Source: JANNBN01 sp031430595 (GTDB lineage Bacteria > Actinomycetota > Acidimicrobiia > Acidimicrobiales > JANYDT01). Taken from it: DNA of 64,000 nucleotides. The stretch covers positions 1-64,000 of the forward strand of contig JANPBU010000035.1 of the NCBI GenBank assembly GCA_031430595.1, in the 5' to 3' direction. Shown here in pieces: positions 60,967-64,000 of the stretch; the first letter of the stretch is position 1, and each line of letters opens with the position of its first letter. The position numbers and the translations under genes are program-made. Under the pieces are notes generated by a model. The model worked only from the letters and a program-made list of their open reading frames with translations. It searched no databases and was not told the origin of the DNA.

Positions 60967-61836
60967 GTGACAATCGACACACCCAAACCGACAACCGGGC
61001 ACGAACAACGCGTGGCGCGCACCGTGGTGATTCGTCCCCGACGTTCGGCGTCCCTCGCTGCCATTACTGAGATTTATGAGTTTCGTCAGCTGTTTGTTCG
61101 CTTCGCTAAACGCGACATCATCCTGCGTTACCGGCAGACAGCCCTTGGCGTCGTTTGGGTGATTCTTCAACCTTTGCTCGGGGCTGGTGTGCTGTCCTTC
61201 GTATTCGGTTCCGTGGCAAACCTGCCAGCGCCGGCTGGGATCCCCTATTTCGTCTTCGCCTATTTTGGCTTTCTAGGGTTCGGTGCGATGAGCGGCACCT
61301 TCACGAAAGCCGCTGAATCGGTTCGGGCCAATGCTGCAATGGTGACGAAAATCTTTTTCCCACGGGCGATTCTTCCCATGGCAACTTGCGGCTCGACGGC
61401 GGTGGACTTTGCTGTTTCCTTAGGACTCGGCATCATTTTGCTGCTCGTTACAGGCGTCGCGTTGACCCCTCGAATCTTGCTTACTCCGCTGGTTTTTCTC
61501 ATGGCGCTGCTCGTCGGCCTTGGCCCCGGGCTAGTCGCGGCAGCACTGATGGTTCGGTACCGCGACGTTCAATACATCGTGCCGGTTGGGGTGCAAATGT
61601 TCTTGTTTGCTTCGCCGGTTGCGTACCAGTTCTCGACGGTCCCCGGCTCGGTCCGTCCGTGGTTGAGGTTGAATCCTGGTGTAGGCGTATTGGAAGCAAT
61701 CCGCTGGTGCGCACTGGGAACTTCCGAAATTGATCGCGTCGCCGTGGTAGTCAGCCTCGCAGTTGGCCTAGTTGGCGCTGTAGCTGGCTTGGCATATTTC
61801 ACGTCAAAAGAGCAGGGCTTTGCCGATGTCATCTAA
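60967..61836 (+). CDS. wzm: polysaccharide ABC transporter permease (Wzm type)
   Basis: A 289-aa ABC-2 permease with six hydrophobic segments. The family start 'LFVRFAKRDIILRYRQTALGVVWVILQPLL' is clear, followed by 'VFAYFGFLGFGAMSGTF' and the C-terminal 'SPVAYQFSTVP' and 'LRLNPGVGVLEAIRWCALG'. It forms the membrane channel for exporting a lipid-linked glycan. The GTG at 60967 is chosen; a TTG at 60922 is an alternative. It overlaps the ATPase gene by 11 bases. Confidence 0.88.
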   Translation: MTIDTPKPTTGHEQRVARTVVIRPRRSASLAAITEIYEFRQLFVRFAKRDIILRYRQTALGVVWVILQPLLGAGVLSFVFGSVANLPAPAGIPYFVFAYFGFLGFGAMSGTFTKAAESVRANAAMVTKIFFPRAILPMATCGSTAVDFAVSLGLGIILLLVTGVALTPRILLTPLVFLMALLVGLGPGLVAAALMVRYRDVQYIVPVGVQMFLFASPVAYQFSTVPGSVRPWLRLNPGVGVLEAIRWCALGTSEIDRVAVVVSLAVGLVGAVAGLAYFTSKEQGFADVI

Positions 61837-63049
61837 GGCCAGTTCGAGTAAGTCAATCGAGGTTCAAGGGCTTTCAAAGTCGTACCGAATTTCGTCTGGC
61901 GTCGACACGCGCAGTGCAGCGGAGGCGATTGTTCTTGGTTTCAAGTCGCCGTTTCAAAGGTCAAAAAACACGACGTTCAACGCCTTAAGCGACGTAAGTT
62001 TTGATGTCAAGCAGGGCGAAGCTGTTGGTGTGATTGGACACAACGGGGCCGGAAAGAGCACACTACTGAAAGTACTTACCCGAATTACTCGCCCGACGAC
62101 TGGACAAGTCATCATGCACGGCCGAGTTGGTAGCCTGCTCGAAGTTGGCACCGGGTTCCACTCAGAACTCACCGGCCGAGAGAACATCCACCTCAACGGC
62201 GCGATTCTTGGAATGAGGCCGGCGGAAATAAAGGGGGCATTCGACGACATCGTCGAGTTCGCCGGGGTAAGCGCATTCCTTGATACACCGGTAAAACGAT
62301 ATTCCAGCGGAATGACCGTACGCTTAGCATTTTCGGTAGCTGCTCACCTACGATGCGACGTTCTTTTGGTCGATGAAGTTCTAGCTGTGGGCGATGCTAA
62401 TTTCCAGTCACGCAGCCGAGACAAAATGTCGTCACTCACCCATGATGGCCGAACTGTTTTACTTGTCAGCCACAGCATGGAGTACGTCAATTCGTTATGT
62501 GAGCGTACAATCGTGATGGATCAGGGCCGGATAAGTTTTGATGGCCCTGTTCGCGAGGGCACCCAAAAGTACCTGGAGGTTTTGCGCAATGGCTCGTCCC
62601 AATCAGAGGCCATGGCTGTGCGCCGACCCGGTACCGGGGAAATGCGTTTTGTCAACGTTAAACCCCGCAAACCGGGTTTCACCGCCGCCGAACCAAAAGT
62701 TATTGATTTTGAGGTTGAACAGTTCGCACCGTATGAGGGCGAGTACATCATTTCTTTTCACATCATTGATGACAGCGGGCAACCCGTGGCCCACTGTGAC
62801 TCTCGGGTTCTAGGAAAATCTTTCACAGCCCATTCTCGGCTTCAAGGCATGTTTAGCTTGAAGACGCCGTGGCTGAAGCCCGGTTCTTATTACATCAATG
62901 CGTTTCTGGCCAGGCCACGGGTCGCTGTTGTGGATGAGGCAGTTCGGGTAGGAGAATTCCACGTTGACCCAGTGCTTCCTTACGCAGAGTCACATGACGC
63001 AGAGTTGTATTCAGGCGCCCCGGTCTTAAGTGATTTCGATTTCGTGTGA
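61826..63049 (+). CDS. wzt: polysaccharide ABC transporter ATP-binding protein with Wzt C-terminal domain
   Basis: A 407-aa ATPase. The N-terminal ABC domain has Walker A 'GHNGAGKST', the Q-loop region 'RVGSLLEVGTGFHSELTGREN' typical of Wzt, signature 'YSSGMTVRLAFSVA' and Walker B 'VLLVDEVLAVGDANF'. The C-terminal domain (about 270-407, 'FEVEQFAPYEGEYIISFHIID') is the carbohydrate-binding module that recognises the glycan end before export. Start at 61826 (MSSKASS), overlapping the permease stop. Confidence 0.92.
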   Translation: MSSKASSSKSIEVQGLSKSYRISSGVDTRSAAEAIVLGFKSPFQRSKNTTFNALSDVSFDVKQGEAVGVIGHNGAGKSTLLKVLTRITRPTTGQVIMHGRVGSLLEVGTGFHSELTGRENIHLNGAILGMRPAEIKGAFDDIVEFAGVSAFLDTPVKRYSSGMTVRLAFSVAAHLRCDVLLVDEVLAVGDANFQSRSRDKMSSLTHDGRTVLLVSHSMEYVNSLCERTIVMDQGRISFDGPVREGTQKYLEVLRNGSSQSEAMAVRRPGTGEMRFVNVKPRKPGFTAAEPKVIDFEVEQFAPYEGEYIISFHIIDDSGQPVAHCDSRVLGKSFTAHSRLQGMFSLKTPWLKPGSYYINAFLARPRVAVVDEAVRVGEFHVDPVLPYAESHDAELYSGAPVLSDFDFV

Positions 63050-63155
63050 TTCGCCAACACACAATCCCTCACCATTCCTGCTGAATAGAACTGACTTCCT
63101 TGAAATATGATCAGATCGGTGGAAGGGTTCTCTCAATGATTCGTAAGGGGCAGTT

Positions 63156-64000
63156 TTGGAAACCCACAACTTCGGGCAGAGCATGAACGCCGGAGATCAT
63201 CTCGATTTGGTGATCTTCCAAATTTCAGACATGACCGAGTTATTTGAACTTCCGTCAGACTCCCAGACTGCCGGTCGGGACAACGAGGTTGCTGAAGTCT
63301 CGAAATCCGTCGACCTTTCGAAACTTCCAGCGGATTTCGACCGAACCGAGACCCTGTTTGCCGCTTGGTGCGCAGTACTTGAGCGTTATTCAGGCAGTTC
63401 ACGGTTCACACTCGGGCAGCGCGCTGGAGATGCTTCGTGGGCCGTTCACGAGGTGTTAGTGACTGGAACCACCTCTTTCGCAGACCTCGTTAGGTCATCG
63501 GGTTCGCTTCAGCTACATTCCCCAAACGGTCTCAATGTGTCTGAGCTTCTCAGGAAAATTGGGGTAGAGCCGCCACCGTCTCGCCACCCGATTTTCCAAG
63601 TTGGCTTCGAGGTCGAAGGAAACGGCCCCAACACCGTGGCAAAAACTTCAGACGGATTCGACCCATGTGACGTGCTGCTGCGTTGCTCCGCCACAACCAG
63701 CAGTGTTGTTTTGACCCTGGAATATCGGACATCAAGAAATACTGAGACTTGGGCGGCCGCGCTGCTCGAACACGTCGCCACGTTGATCAACAACGGCATC
63801 GACAACCCAGATTGCCCGATAGGACAACTCGGTATCTGCACCTCCACCGAGCTAGCAACGATCGATTCATGGGCCACGGCACCCACAGCAAGCTTCGCCT
63901 CGTCGTCGCTCTTTGAACAATTCTGCACCCAGGCCCTCGAGACCCCAGAAGTTGTTGCGGTCGAATGCAACGGTGAGTCAATTACCTACCACGGCTTGGT
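63156..64000 (+). CDS. nonribosomal peptide synthetase-like protein, 5' part
   Basis: The frame starts at TTG 63156 (TAAGGGG 5 bases upstream; ATG at 63183 is an alternative) and runs off the right edge, about 281 residues. Residues about 60-250 match the C-terminal half of a condensation domain: 'TLFAAWCAVLERYSGSSRFTLG', 'SRHPIFQVGFEVEG' and 'EYRTSRNTETWAAALLEHV'. The HHxxxDG half is absent. From about 262, 'LFEQFCTQALETPEVVAVECNGESITYHGL' in pieces is the start of an adenylation domain. It would activate an amino acid; its place behind the glycan exporter suggests decoration of the polymer or an unrelated product. Confidence 0.75.
   Translation, partial: METHNFGQSMNAGDHLDLVIFQISDMTELFELPSDSQTAGRDNEVAEVSKSVDLSKLPADFDRTETLFAAWCAVLERYSGSSRFTLGQRAGDASWAVHEVLVTGTTSFADLVRSSGSLQLHSPNGLNVSELLRKIGVEPPPSRHPIFQVGFEVEGNGPNTVAKTSDGFDPCDVLLRCSATTSSVVLTLEYRTSRNTETWAAALLEHVATLINNGIDNPDCPIGQLGICTSTELATIDSWATAPTASFASSSLFEQFCTQALETPEVVAVECNGESITYHGL

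Noticed and set aside
63136..63186. A 16-codon frame just before the NRPS-like gene
   Set aside because: It starts at an ATG but overlaps the proposed TTG start and has no leader-peptide features; treated as chance.
63509..63970. A 153-aa minus-strand frame near the right edge
   Set aside because: It is the complement of the NRPS-like gene, whose plus-strand reading matches condensation and adenylation motifs.
1..64000. tRNA or rRNA genes
   Set aside because: Scanning the intergenic gaps by eye for T-loop sequences such as GTTCGAATC in a plausible cloverleaf gave nothing; a covariance search would be needed to exclude one fully.

Overview
The window looks like a chromosomal segment of an actinobacterium, most likely of the Acidimicrobiia type. 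This is inferred from gene content: S-(hydroxymethyl)mycothiol dehydrogenase with its metallo-hydrolase neighbour, an FbiD/CofC-type coenzyme F420 gene, an ECF sigma/RskA pair, HU with a lysine/alanine histone-H1-like tail, a DUF222/HNH (13E12-type) gene, moderate GC, and many start codons that lack a Shine-Dalgarno sequence but carry a -10-like hexamer 6-7 nt upstream. I saw no rRNA gene, tRNA gene, CRISPR array or complete insertion sequence.

Layout. 1-7.6 kb: the end of an unknown gene, a homospermidine synthase, an AI-2E-type permease, an acyl-CoA dehydrogenase, a polar amino-acid ABC importer (binding protein, permease, ATPase) and RNase HII. 7.6-10 kb: a HIT protein followed by a mycothiol-dependent formaldehyde oxidation module. 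10-16 kb: an unknown 524-aa protein, ECF sigma and anti-sigma, F420 guanylyltransferase, PIG-L deacetylase, HU with a separately encoded H1-like tail, and an AhpD-like protein. 16-24 kb: D-Ala-D-Ala carboxypeptidase, a frameshifted HNH gene, aldo/keto reductase, exonuclease VII (xseAB) and two Nfu-type Fe-S proteins around a nitroreductase. 24-32 kb: a tandem pair of Cas4/AddB-like Fe-S nuclease proteins (one with the catalytic motif, one without) and a MacB-type export operon. 32-48 kb: a VapBC-like pair, a degenerate GGDEF-EAL protein, UppP, glutaminyl-tRNA synthetase, an aminotransferase/hydroxyacid dehydrogenase pair, a three-domain fasciclin protein, a deacetylase-family hydrolase, threonine dehydratase, a HAD phosphatase and a frameshifted alpha-L-rhamnosidase. 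48-64 kb: a large exopolysaccharide locus.

The polysaccharide locus is the largest coherent system. A minus-strand run (fcl, four glycosyltransferases, polysaccharide deacetylase, LamG/beta-helix protein, O-antigen-ligase-like protein, NAD-dependent epimerase, Wzz/BY-kinase-like protein) ends at a strong intrinsic terminator. A divergent plus-strand run carries a Wzm/Wzt-type exporter followed by a nonribosomal-peptide-synthetase-like gene that leaves the window. The pieces suggest a fucose-containing glycan that is assembled, exported by an ABC transporter and perhaps decorated with an amino acid or peptide.

Items I consider most worth following: (1) HU and its H1-like tail are adjacent cistrons in the -1 relation, with a canonical slippery heptamer three bases before the HU stop codon; (2) the active/degenerate Cas4-like pair behind a perfect 16-bp palindrome; (3) a BY-kinase-like protein whose Walker A lysine is replaced by serine; (4) nested inverted repeats between the rhamnosidase and the polysaccharide operon; (5) an NRPS-like gene that starts with only the second half of a condensation domain. 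Three genes show single-base frameshifts (HNH gene, rhamnosidase, small ORF in the MacB operon), so consensus errors cannot be excluded.
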